Shown here: positions 1 to 7,621 of the stretch, one piece after another
How the letters are laid out: each line of letters opens with the position of its first letter
Position numbering within the stretch: the first letter of the stretch is position 1
NCBI RefSeq assembly: GCF_018524365.1
Contig: NZ_JAEKFT010000025.1
Location: 1 to 64,000 of the forward strand
DNA from: Denitromonas iodatirespirans
GTDB taxonomy: Bacteria; Pseudomonadota; Gammaproteobacteria; Burkholderiales; Rhodocyclaceae
Length of the DNA stretch: 64,000 nt
Direction of reading: 5' to 3'
Translations under genes and position numbers: made by a program
The notes under the pieces: generated by a model
Databases searched by the model: none
Told to the model about the DNA's origin: nothing
What the model saw: the letters and a program-made list of their open reading frames with translations, nothing else

Positions 1-2202
1 GAGGCCGATCGCTACGCACGCCTGATGATGGAAGCGCTCGAAGCGCGCCACACCACCTTCGTCGGGCGCGGCACCGTGCGCAGCCTGCGCCCCGGCACGC
101 ATGTCGACCTGCTCGACGCCCCGCGCGCGCTCACCGCCACCCCGCGCGGGCCGGGCGGCGCGCCCCCCGACGACAGTGCCGAACCTCCGCGCTTCGCCGT
201 GCGCCAAGTCACCCACATCGGCATCAACAACCTGGGCGCCGCGCCGATGGCCACCATCGCCCACCGCCTCGGCGCCGCCGAGCTGTTTCATGACGATTCG
301 CTCGACGACGCGCCCGACCATTCACGCGCCGACCCATTCGCTGACGGCTTCACCGATGCCCTCATCAACTCACTGGACTACCCTCTGGGCGACCCATTCA
401 TCGACCCACTCATCGGCCCCCCGAGCGACTCACGCCCCAGCTCCGACCATGACACCGCCCGCAACGAAGGCGCCGCCCCGCAACGCGCCCCCAAGTCGCT
501 GAACGCCGCGGGCCTCTCCGAGGTGCTCGCCCTGGCCGCCGCGCGCGGCTACGCCAACAGCTTCGACGCGCTGCCCGCGCACCTGCCCTGGCGCCCCCGC
601 CTCACCGACGATACCGGCGCCCGGCTCAACCCGCGCCCCACCGCCAACGGCCCGACCAGCGCCATCGTCGTCGGCCCCCAGGGCGAAACCCGCCCCAACG
701 GCGCCGACGAGATCTGGTGCGACCGGCTCGGGCGCATCAAGGTGCGCTTCCTGTGGCAACAGGGCAACACCCCCGACGATTGCTCCAGCTGCTGGGTGCG
801 CGTAGGCACCCGCCAGGCCGGCCCCGGCATGGGCTGGCAGATGCTCCCGCGCATCGGGCAGGAAGTCCTCGTCACATTCCTGGGCGGGGACATCGACAGG
901 CCGACAGTGCTTGGTGGACTTTTTAACGGCCGTGGCGAAGGCGGCATCACCCCCACCCCCGGCGGCGCCGACGCCCAAGCCGCAGACCGCAGCGTCTTCG
1001 AGCAAGCCACCGACCACGCCCCTGCCGCCCAAGGCAACCTCACTGCGGGCAACAGCCCCGCCTGGCACGGCGCCGCCGCCAATGAACACCGCCACAGCGC
1101 CGCCCTCAGTGGCATCCGCACCAAGGAATTCGGCGCCCACGGCCGTTTCGCCGGTCACAACCAACTCGTCTTCGACGACACCGACAACCAGCAGCGCGCC
1201 GCCTTGCACAGCACCCAATACGCCTCGCAGCTCAACCTCGGCCACCTCATCCACCAGGCCGACAACTACCGCGGCAGTTTCAGGGGCACCGGCGCCGAGC
1301 TTCGCACCGACGCCTGGGGGGCGCTACGCGCCGCGCGCGGCATCACGCTCACCACCTGGGCCCAGCCCACCGACGCCGAGCCGGCCGGCGACATGGCCCC
1401 CGCCGCCGCCCTGCTCGGCCAGGCCGACACCCTGGCCCAAACCCTCTCCAAAGCCGCCACCACCCACCAAACCGTGCCACTCGCCGCCGCCATCGGCTCA
1501 ACCGGCGCCAACCAAAGCACCCTCGACCCGAACGCCGCCCCGCTCAAGGCCCTGCACACCGTCGCCCGCGGCATGGCAGACGGCACCGACTTCGACGCTG
1601 CGCTCGCCGACGCCAGCCAGAAGAACACCGCCACCGCCGGCAAGCTGCCCCATCTCACCGACGCGGCCATCGTCCTGGCCGCCCGCGCCGGCCTCGGCCT
1701 CGTCGCCGGCGGGCATCTGCAATTGAGTAACGGCGAGACGCTCAACCTGATGAGCGGCGAGGACACCAACCTGGCCGTCGCCGGCAAAGCGCGTATCCAC
1801 ACCGGCCAGGCCATCGGCCTCGTCGCCGGCGCCATCGGCCCCGGCGAGAACGGCGCCGGCATCACGATGATCGCGGCGAAGGACGACATCGAGATGCAGG
1901 CGCAAAGCGACGAGATGAAGTTCCAGGCCAAGGACGAGGTGACACTCAGCTCGATCACCGAGCACATCGACTTCGCGGCCGGCAAACGCATCGTGCTGGC
2001 CGTCGAAGGTGGCGCGAGCATCACCATCGACGGGGGGATCACCGTCGAGTGCCCGGGGACGATCACGGTGCATGCGAGCAAGAAGAGTTTTAGTGGGCCG
2101 GTGCGGGAGGAGTACGGTTTGCCGACCTTTCCGCAAACCGTCTGCAAGGCATGTCTGCTCGCGGCGATGAAGGCCGGCTCACCGTTTGCCACGATGCAGT
2201 AA
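1..2202 (+). CDS. vgrG: Type VI secretion VgrG spike protein (5' end outside window)
   Basis: The frame is open from base 1, so the N-terminal (gp27-like) part lies upstream. The visible 733 residues contain the gp5-like OB-fold signature (DEIWCDRLGRIKVRF followed by FLWQQGN) and the adjoining PRIGQEVLVTFLGGD and GGLFNG motifs. The DUF2345 beta-helix follows, with GLGLVAGGHLQLSNGE and ISITIDGG-like repeats. VgrG trimers tip the T6SS needle and carry effectors. The visible protein has an Asp/Pro-rich low-complexity insertion at about residues 95-160 before the OB fold. The stop is 14 bases before the DUF4123 start, and the four genes behind it form an effector cassette. Family assignment is firm; the length is unknown. 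Confidence 0.95.
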   Translation, partial: EADRYARLMMEALEARHTTFVGRGTVRSLRPGTHVDLLDAPRALTATPRGPGGAPPDDSAEPPRFAVRQVTHIGINNLGAAPMATIAHRLGAAELFHDDSLDDAPDHSRADPFADGFTDALINSLDYPLGDPFIDPLIGPPSDSRPSSDHDTARNEGAAPQRAPKSLNAAGLSEVLALAAARGYANSFDALPAHLPWRPRLTDDTGARLNPRPTANGPTSAIVVGPQGETRPNGADEIWCDRLGRIKVRFLWQQGNTPDDCSSCWVRVGTRQAGPGMGWQMLPRIGQEVLVTFLGGDIDRPTVLGGLFNGRGEGGITPTPGGADAQAADRSVFEQATDHAPAAQGNLTAGNSPAWHGAAANEHRHSAALSGIRTKEFGAHGRFAGHNQLVFDDTDNQQRAALHSTQYASQLNLGHLIHQADNYRGSFRGTGAELRTDAWGALRAARGITLTTWAQPTDAEPAGDMAPAAALLGQADTLAQTLSKAATTHQTVPLAAAIGSTGANQSTLDPNAAPLKALHTVARGMADGTDFDAALADASQKNTATAGKLPHLTDAAIVLAARAGLGLVAGGHLQLSNGETLNLMSGEDTNLAVAGKARIHTGQAIGLVAGAIGPGENGAGITMIAAKDDIEMQAQSDEMKFQAKDEVTLSSITEHIDFAAGKRIVLAVEGGASITIDGGITVECPGTITVHASKKSFSGPVREEYGLPTFPQTVCKACLLAAMKAGSPFATMQ

Positions 2203-2216
2203 GGAAGGACGACGCC

Positions 2217-3167
2217 ATGACCCGGTTTCTTCAGAACACCCATGGCGGCAGTCTTGCGCCGCACCTATCGCAGTGGCTGGCGCAATGTGGCGACGAAACG
2301 CATTCGCCCTATGCGCTGATCGACATGAGCATGCTCGAACCCACGACGCACGGTCGGCTCGAACGTTTGGCCGGGCCGTCGATCGAACTGCTCGCAGGCA
2401 CTGACTACGAAGCCTATGGCGAACTGGGGCCGCGCTTGTTCGCGCTTTCCGCCATCGACTCGACCGCGCTCGCCCGCCTGACCGGCACCACCGACGCTCG
2501 CCCCGCACTGTCGGTGCTCGAAATCACGACGCATGCCGGCGTGCCAGATCTTCGTGGCTTGCAGTGGCTGGCCGACGCCCAGGGCACGGACGACACACGG
2601 CTCTACTGCCGCTATGCCGACACGCGAATCCTGCCCAATGTGCTCAGCGTGCTCGACCCAACGCAGAGCGCATGGCTCGCCCGCACGATTCGCCGCTGGG
2701 CATGGGTGGGGCGCGATGGCACACTTGAGTCGATCGACTTCACGCCGACCGACTCCGCCGCTCCGCGCCATGACGAAACGCGCATCCACTTTGATGACGC
2801 ACAGTTCGGCACGCTCATGCAAGCCGCGGAAGCAGATACGCTCTTCGACGACCTCCACGACCAGTCCCCCGAGATCATTCCCACGGCGGATCCAGCCACG
2901 CTGTGGCGCCGGCTCGATGCCCTGCTCGACATCGCCCGCACACATGGCATCGACGACGCCCCAGATCAACGCCAGTTCATCACGCTCGCTTGGAGCGCAT
3001 CGGAGCACTTTCATACCCTCCCGGCGCTGGCAGCGACCTTCGACGCTACCCGTAGCGGCTCGAAACGCTTTGCCGATGCGGTGGCCGGATGGAATGATGA
3101 CATCTGGAATCAAATCGAAGCCCTGGCAGAGCATTCCGCCAAGGCCTCAGCCTCGGAGCACCCATGA
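2217..3167 (+). CDS. DUF4123 domain T6SS effector adaptor
   Basis: A 316-residue protein with the DUF4123 pattern in its N-terminal half (YALIDMSMLEP, then ELGPRLFALS and GLQWLADAQ). The ATG at 2217 is preceded by AAGGAAGGAC at good spacing, so it is preferred over in-frame starts upstream that overlap vgrG. DUF4123 proteins (Tap/TEC) act in the cytoplasm as chaperone-adaptors that load a specific effector onto its VgrG. The position between vgrG and a lipase gene fits loading of the lipase. The stop overlaps the next start by four bases (ATGA), suggesting translational coupling. Confidence 0.88.
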   Translation: MTRFLQNTHGGSLAPHLSQWLAQCGDETHSPYALIDMSMLEPTTHGRLERLAGPSIELLAGTDYEAYGELGPRLFALSAIDSTALARLTGTTDARPALSVLEITTHAGVPDLRGLQWLADAQGTDDTRLYCRYADTRILPNVLSVLDPTQSAWLARTIRRWAWVGRDGTLESIDFTPTDSAAPRHDETRIHFDDAQFGTLMQAAEADTLFDDLHDQSPEIIPTADPATLWRRLDALLDIARTHGIDDAPDQRQFITLAWSASEHFHTLPALAATFDATRSGSKRFADAVAGWNDDIWNQIEALAEHSAKASASEHP

Positions 3168-3733
3168 CTCACCGGCTTATCTCCTGCGACCGCTGGATCA
3201 AGCGCTTTATCGCCCTGTTCGCCCTGCTGACACTGACGGCCTGCGATGTCACCAATGACGACCGGCCCGATCCGAATGTCGCGGCCAGTTCCTTGTCGCG
3301 CTACAACTTCAGCTCGGAGGGTATTCAAGAATTCTATGTCGACGGCGTCTGGGGTAGCGGCGTCGGCATCGGCAGCGGCGGCGGTTCGGTGTGCTGCGTG
3401 ATGATTCCGCGAAAGTGGCATGAGGGGTTGCAGGTGACGGTCGAGTGGCGGCGAAGCGATTGCGGCGGCGTCAATGAAAACAACCACAGTAAATGCGCAG
3501 GAATGAAGGGGGACTGGCCCATGAAAATCCTCAAGAAAACCGTCCCCATCGAACCGTACGACGTGCTTGACGAAACCCAGGTGTTCTTCCTGCCCTACGA
3601 TGAAATCAAAATCTACGTGACGGATAAGAGCCCCTGGCACGCTGGCCATCCGTCAAGACTCCTCTCCAAACTCGGAGACATCGACCAGCGCCCATTCACA
3701 GACGCGGAAATGAAGAGGTTCATGGAGCCATGA
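3164..3733 (+). CDS. DUF3304-type lipoprotein, probable immunity protein to the adjacent lipase
   Basis: 189 residues. The N-terminus is a lipoprotein signal: charged MTHRLISCDRWIKR, a hydrophobic stretch, then the lipobox LTAC with Cys27 as the lipidated residue. The rest resembles DUF3304 proteins (GVGIGSGGGSVCCVMIPRKW followed by a conserved Trp/Cys-containing segment). Such lipoproteins commonly flank T6SS lipase effectors, and a periplasmic location suits an immunity protein protecting the inner leaflet from an incoming phospholipase. It overlaps both neighbours by four bases (ATGA), so it is probably made in step with them. The immunity role is inferred from context. Confidence 0.8.
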   Translation: MTHRLISCDRWIKRFIALFALLTLTACDVTNDDRPDPNVAASSLSRYNFSSEGIQEFYVDGVWGSGVGIGSGGGSVCCVMIPRKWHEGLQVTVEWRRSDCGGVNENNHSKCAGMKGDWPMKILKKTVPIEPYDVLDETQVFFLPYDEIKIYVTDKSPWHAGHPSRLLSKLGDIDQRPFTDAEMKRFMEP

Positions 3734-5562
3734 GCGCCACTACGCCCCCAACAAACCTTCCTGGTCTGCGCGCATTGTCTGCCCGAGAGCAAGCTCAGCG
3801 AGTTGCCGCTTACAGTTGCATCGCCGACACGAAGAAACTCAGTTGCCGGCAGACCATCTGGGTCGGCATGTTCTTTGACGGCACCAATAACAACAAGCGC
3901 CGCGATCAGGAGCTGATCCCGGATCCGAACGCGCGCAGTCACTCCAATGTTGTCGTACTGCATGATGCGTTTCGAGATGAACGAAAAGAAGGCTATTACG
4001 CCTACTACGTCCCTGGTGTGGGAACGGCTTTCCCAGAGATCGGCGAGATAACTGAATCATCCAGCGGGAAATCCATGGCAACCGGCGGAGAAGCCCGCTT
4101 GTATTGGGCCATGATCCAGCTCTACAACGCAGTCAATTGGGCCATCTATGGCCGCAACCTCATAGCGGCCGGCGAAGCCAAAGCCTCCATCCGCAATCCA
4201 GACATCCTCAAGAACGGCTGGACAGTATTCTCCGGCAAACGGCGGGCCTTTTTCCAACAGACCGAGCGGCGCCTGAGGCAATCCATCGCACACCAGAAAC
4301 CGGAAATCACACTGATCAACGTCTCGGTCTTCGGCTTCTCGCGCGGTGCGGCGCAAGCCCGCGCCTGGGTAAATTGGGTTCTCGAATGCTGCAAGTCCGA
4401 GGGCGGCGGCTACACTTTTTGTGGCATTCCGATCCGCTTCCAGTTCATGGGGCTGTTCGATACGGTCGCCTCGGTGGGACTGGCGGACTCTTCGCCCATC
4501 GGTGGTGATGGCTTGATGGACTGGGCGGACGGCACCATGGCCATTTCACCGGCCATCGAGCGCTGTGTGCACTATGTGGCAGCGCACGAGATCCGCAAGT
4601 CCTTCCCGCTCAGTACCGCGCGCGATGGCGCGACCTATCCGGCCAACTGCGTCGAAATCGTCTATCCCGGGGCACATTCAGATGTCGGCGGTGGATATGC
4701 ACCGGGCGAACAGGGCAAGGCGCCGGGCCATCGGGCGCTACTCGCATCGCAGGTGCCGCTGGTGAATATGTATTTGGAAGCGCGGAAGTCGGGGGTTCCG
4801 TTGTTGGATACATCAATACTTGAAGCCGCAGGTAAGAAAGCGACTGTCGACGACCTCAAAATCGCCCCCTCTCTCGCCACCCGCTTCCGCGACTACGCCA
4901 TCTGGTCCAGCGGTTCCACAGCCAAGGTCGAAGACCTGTTGTTCAAGCACATGCGGCTGTACTGGCGGTGGCGGCTACGGGTCGCGCCGCAGTTCAAGAC
5001 GCTGGTCAGCTATCAGCGCGCCAACGCGCAGGACCGGGAAGACCTGGCGGCGAGCGAGGGGGATTTCCAGCGCGACATGGCGCGGGTGATGCAGCGCAAG
5101 CGCCTGAAGGACGACATCGACCGGCGCCGCGCGACGCACCCCATGCCCGGCCGCCAGCCTGGCCCCGTGCCGCTGTCGCCGGTCTACCAGGCGGCCATCG
5201 ACGAGACGGCGCGTATCCACGAGGTACCCGAACCGGTGCATGCCTTCTTCGACGAGCATGTGCACGACTCGCACGCCTCGTTCTATCTCGCTGGCCCGCT
5301 GGGCGCGTACGACAAGGCCGAGAAGCTTCAACTGGCCAAGGAAAAGCAGCGTCGCGGCAAGGCGCTCACCGCATTCGAGCAGCGCATACTCGCCGAGGAT
5401 GCCAGGGCGCCTGGCAGCTTTCCGGTGATGCACGATTCGGATTACGAAGACCTGCTGGATATGGAAGACTTTTTCACCGAGCGCACCGTCAAGGCCATGA
5501 CCGACACCCGGCGGGAGAGCGACGGGCATGTGCGTTGCCGGGTAGTGTTCGATGGGCGCTGA
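3730..5562 (+). CDS. DUF2235 (Tle1-like) T6SS phospholipase effector
   Basis: 610 residues. The N-terminal half is a DUF2235 alpha/beta hydrolase: VGMFFDGTNNNK opens the fold, the nucleophile elbow is GFSRG with Ser204, a GLFDTVASVG segment carries Asp244, and HSDVGGGY contains His316. These are the hallmarks of Tle1-family phospholipases, which hydrolyse membrane phospholipids in the periplasm of target cells. The C-terminal half (about 400-610) is charged and has no recognised motif; it may bind VgrG or the membrane. It lacks a signal peptide, as expected for a T6SS cargo. The start overlaps the lipoprotein stop by four bases. Substrate specificity cannot be read from sequence. Confidence 0.9.
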   Translation: MSATTPPTNLPGLRALSAREQAQRVAAYSCIADTKKLSCRQTIWVGMFFDGTNNNKRRDQELIPDPNARSHSNVVVLHDAFRDERKEGYYAYYVPGVGTAFPEIGEITESSSGKSMATGGEARLYWAMIQLYNAVNWAIYGRNLIAAGEAKASIRNPDILKNGWTVFSGKRRAFFQQTERRLRQSIAHQKPEITLINVSVFGFSRGAAQARAWVNWVLECCKSEGGGYTFCGIPIRFQFMGLFDTVASVGLADSSPIGGDGLMDWADGTMAISPAIERCVHYVAAHEIRKSFPLSTARDGATYPANCVEIVYPGAHSDVGGGYAPGEQGKAPGHRALLASQVPLVNMYLEARKSGVPLLDTSILEAAGKKATVDDLKIAPSLATRFRDYAIWSSGSTAKVEDLLFKHMRLYWRWRLRVAPQFKTLVSYQRANAQDREDLAASEGDFQRDMARVMQRKRLKDDIDRRRATHPMPGRQPGPVPLSPVYQAAIDETARIHEVPEPVHAFFDEHVHDSHASFYLAGPLGAYDKAEKLQLAKEKQRRGKALTAFEQRILAEDARAPGSFPVMHDSDYEDLLDMEDFFTERTVKAMTDTRRESDGHVRCRVVFDGR

Positions 5563-5623
5563 CAGGACATCCACCTGGATCTGTCGGGCGTGACGACATG
5601 CAACCGGAACACAAGGAAGACCC

Positions 5624-5878
5624 GTGAGCGAACATCGAAACCTTGAACGAAACATGACCGTCGATCTATCCGTGGATGCGCCCATGGTGCTGAAGGTGCG
5701 GCCGACGGGCGATATCGAATTGCATTATTTCCAGGGGCTCATGGGTTCGTCGGAGGCGGTTCTGATGAGGCTGATCTTTTCCCCGTCGGCGTCGGGCCAG
5801 CTGGTGATGGGGATCAAGGCGCTCCTGGAGACCGGGGCGATCGTTCTGGAAACCTCGCCGGGGTACCACGTTCAGTAG
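5624..5878 (+). CDS. Small hypothetical protein after the T6SS lipase
   Basis: 84 residues from a GTG at 5624 preceded by AAGGAAG; an internal ATG at 5654 is possible. There is no signal peptide or membrane segment, and the sequence (VLKVRPTGDIELHYFQG, SGQLVMGIKALLETGAIVLE) suggests a compact alpha/beta domain. It follows the DUF2235 gene by 61 bases on the same strand and could belong to the effector cassette. I do not recognise a family and assign no function. Confidence 0.5.
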   Translation: MSEHRNLERNMTVDLSVDAPMVLKVRPTGDIELHYFQGLMGSSEAVLMRLIFSPSASGQLVMGIKALLETGAIVLETSPGYHVQ

Positions 5879-6129
5879 ATTTTTAGACGTGTCGGGGACA
5901 GAGGTGTCGATAACGCAAGGCTATGCAGGAATCCGAGCGGGGCCGAGCCTGAGCTTGTCATGATGCCTTGACGTGTGTTCGCCGTAGATGTTCTGCAGCG
6001 TCCGACAGGCAGGAAGCTCCGGTGGGCGCCGCGCAGCACTGTGTTCTGCCCGCCGTGGTCGCGCACGACCTGTTCCAGCGCACGGCGCAGGTCCTGGCCG
6101 GGTGTGAGGCGCAAGGGCAGGGATTGCAT
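5872..6129 (-). pseudogene. Truncated DUF296 (PPC/PCC domain) gene fused to unrelated sequence
   Basis: Twelve bases past the ceramidase-like gene stop, an ATG at 6129 opens a frame beginning MQSLPLRLTPGQDLRRALEQ. This is the typical N-terminus of bacterial DUF296 DNA-binding-like proteins. After about 30 residues (VVRDHG) the expected core (FVLSGIGSLS-like) is absent, and the frame continues into unrelated sequence ending at 5872. The remaining segment of about 85 codons has no family signature. I read this as the 5' stub of a gene disrupted by deletion or insertion, with the junction near 6040. It might still make an 85-residue peptide. Confidence 0.5.
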
Positions 6130-6140
6130 CGTCGACCGCC

Positions 6141-6788
6141 TCACCCGCGCTCGGCCGGCGTCGGCGCGCTCAGCAGCCCGCGCATGGCGAACCACAGCAC
6201 CAGCGCGTTGTTCACATGCCAGCCGAAATGGGTACCGAGCGGGAAGTGCTCGCACATCGTCAGATCGACGCTGCGCAACAGCACCGACAGGCCGAACAGC
6301 GCCGCGGCGGCGCGCAATCGGCCGGCGGCCGCGGCCGGGCGCTTCGGCACGGCGAGGGCGATCAGCGCCAGCCAGGGGCCGAGATAGAGTTCGGAGCCGT
6401 TGAGCGCCGGCACACGTACCGCGATGGCGATGGCCGCGCTGGTCACCAGCATGGCGCCCACGGCCGCAGCCGCGGCGCCGTTGTGCCAGCCGTGCAGGCG
6501 CACCAGCGCCCGGTGCAGGAATACCACCACGAAAATGGCGATGAACGCCACGTCGAGCACGCTGGCCCAGCGCTCGGCCACCGTGTGAAACACCAGGCTG
6601 CCGATGCCGACGGCACCGATCAGGCCGGCCAGGGCCCGCAGGTCGGCCGGGGTGCGGCGGTCCATGCGGCGCAGCAGCAGGGCGGCGGCGAGCACGAAGG
6701 CCAGATTGGTGAGCGCGTTGACCGGCTCGGCCCACAGACCGGGGTCGGTGCGCTCGCAGTAGAGGTCCAGCGGTGCGCGCCAGGTCAT
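6141..6788 (-). CDS. Ceramidase-family (alkaline ceramidase-like) membrane protein
   Basis: 215 residues starting MTWRAPLDLYCERTDPGLW at the ATG at 6788. Open sequence further upstream is low-quality and lacks a better start. The YCERTDPGLWAEPVNALTN motif near the N-terminus, a Ser-Xaa-Xaa-Phe-His element (GSLVFHTVAERWA) and the late GTHFGWHVNNA His motif match the ceramidase/CREST superfamily of zinc-dependent integral membrane hydrolases. About six or seven hydrophobic helices fill the protein. Bacterial members are uncharacterised and true ceramide substrates are doubtful. It lies downstream of the 5-formyl-THF cyclo-ligase gene and ahead of a DUF296 remnant. Confidence 0.82.
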   Translation of the reverse strand: MTWRAPLDLYCERTDPGLWAEPVNALTNLAFVLAAALLLRRMDRRTPADLRALAGLIGAVGIGSLVFHTVAERWASVLDVAFIAIFVVVFLHRALVRLHGWHNGAAAAAVGAMLVTSAAIAIAVRVPALNGSELYLGPWLALIALAVPKRPAAAAGRLRAAAALFGLSVLLRSVDLTMCEHFPLGTHFGWHVNNALVLWFAMRGLLSAPTPAERG

Positions 6789-6863
6789 GGGATGACTGGC
6801 CCGTTGCCGGCGCGGCGTCCTCCCTGCGGGAGGGGCACGCTCAGGACAATCCTCCCGTCGCTG

Positions 6864-6894
6864 GCGCGACGACCTCCCCGGGGGAGGGTCGCGC
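6864..6894. repeat. GC-rich hairpin in the 5-FCL/ceramidase intergenic region
   Basis: GCGCGAC at 6864 and GTCGCGC at 6888 bracket a CCTCCCCGGGGGAGG core, giving a strong near-perfect hairpin. A smaller CCTCCC-TGC-GGGAGG palindrome lies at 6819-6833. Both fall between the two minus-strand genes. They could be a terminator or a REP-like element; there is no T-run. Confidence 0.5.
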
Positions 6895-6921
6895 ACCCTT
6901 CGGGCGGCCGGGCGGGCACGC

Positions 6922-7497
6922 TCATGCGCCGCCCCCGACCGGGTGGATGCCGGCTTCGGTGACGATCCAGTGCATCGGGTGGTCATGCAGCTGGGGATGG
7001 GTGGTGTCGACCCGGCCCAGTTCGAAGCCGACGCCGACGGTGCGCGGCGCCGGCGACAGGGCGGCCAGGGTGCGGTCGAAGTAGCCGCCGCCGTAGCCCA
7101 GGCGGTAGCCGGCGGCGTCGAAGGCGTTGAGCGGGATCAGCAGCAGCTCGGGCGTCAGCTCGGCGCCGTCGGCGGGGATGAAAATGCCATGCATGTCGGG
7201 AACCATCGCGCTGGCCGGTGTCCACTCGCGGAACTTGAGCGGGCGGGCGGGCGCGACCATCACCGGCAGCGCGGCCTGCCGGCCGGGGGCGGCGTCGAGC
7301 CAGTCGACCACCACCGGGCGCAGATCGGGCTCGCTGCGATACGGCCAGCAAAAGGCCAGGCGATGGATGTCGAGGCGGTCGAGCAGGGCGGCGACATGGG
7401 TTTGTACGGCCGTTTCGAGCGGTGCGCGGTCGGTGGCGGCAAGCTGTTCGCGGGTGCGGATGGCCGCGTCACGCAGCTGTTTGCGTTGAATCTCCAT
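6922..7497 (-). CDS. 5-formyltetrahydrofolate cyclo-ligase
   Basis: 191 residues from the ATG at 7497 (MEIQRKQLRD). The enzyme converts 5-formyl-THF to 5,10-methenyl-THF with ATP in folate one-carbon metabolism. Diagnostic features are the early arginine-rich helix, a WPYRSEPDLRP segment, and the ATP-binding C-terminal motif GYRLGYGGGYFDRTL, followed by VGVGFELG and the DHPMHWIVTE tail. Length is normal for the family (YgfA/FAU1). It is transcribed divergently from slt across 124 bases. In E. coli the homologue follows 6S RNA; no 6S-like RNA is evident here. Confidence 0.93.
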   Translation of the reverse strand: MEIQRKQLRDAAIRTREQLAATDRAPLETAVQTHVAALLDRLDIHRLAFCWPYRSEPDLRPVVVDWLDAAPGRQAALPVMVAPARPLKFREWTPASAMVPDMHGIFIPADGAELTPELLLIPLNAFDAAGYRLGYGGGYFDRTLAALSPAPRTVGVGFELGRVDTTHPQLHDHPMHWIVTEAGIHPVGGGA

Positions 7498-7621
7498 GGG
7501 GTTATCCAGAGCAGGTTTTTTTGCGGCACAGGCCGTGTAGAGTAAGTGGGGTCGGTCCAGCGAGGCCGGGAATACACGTGGCAGCCCGTCCCATGCGGAT
7601 GGTGCGAAGGAATAGTAAGCG

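Noticed and set aside
5879-6040. Insertion sequence or transposase at the DUF296 junction
   Set aside because: No transposase frame or terminal inverted repeats were found; only an abrupt change of sequence.
7498-7621. 6S RNA (ssrS) upstream of the 5-formyl-THF cyclo-ligase gene, as in E. coli
   Set aside because: Only 124 bases separate the two divergent starts, too short for 6S RNA, and the bulged-duplex pattern was not seen.
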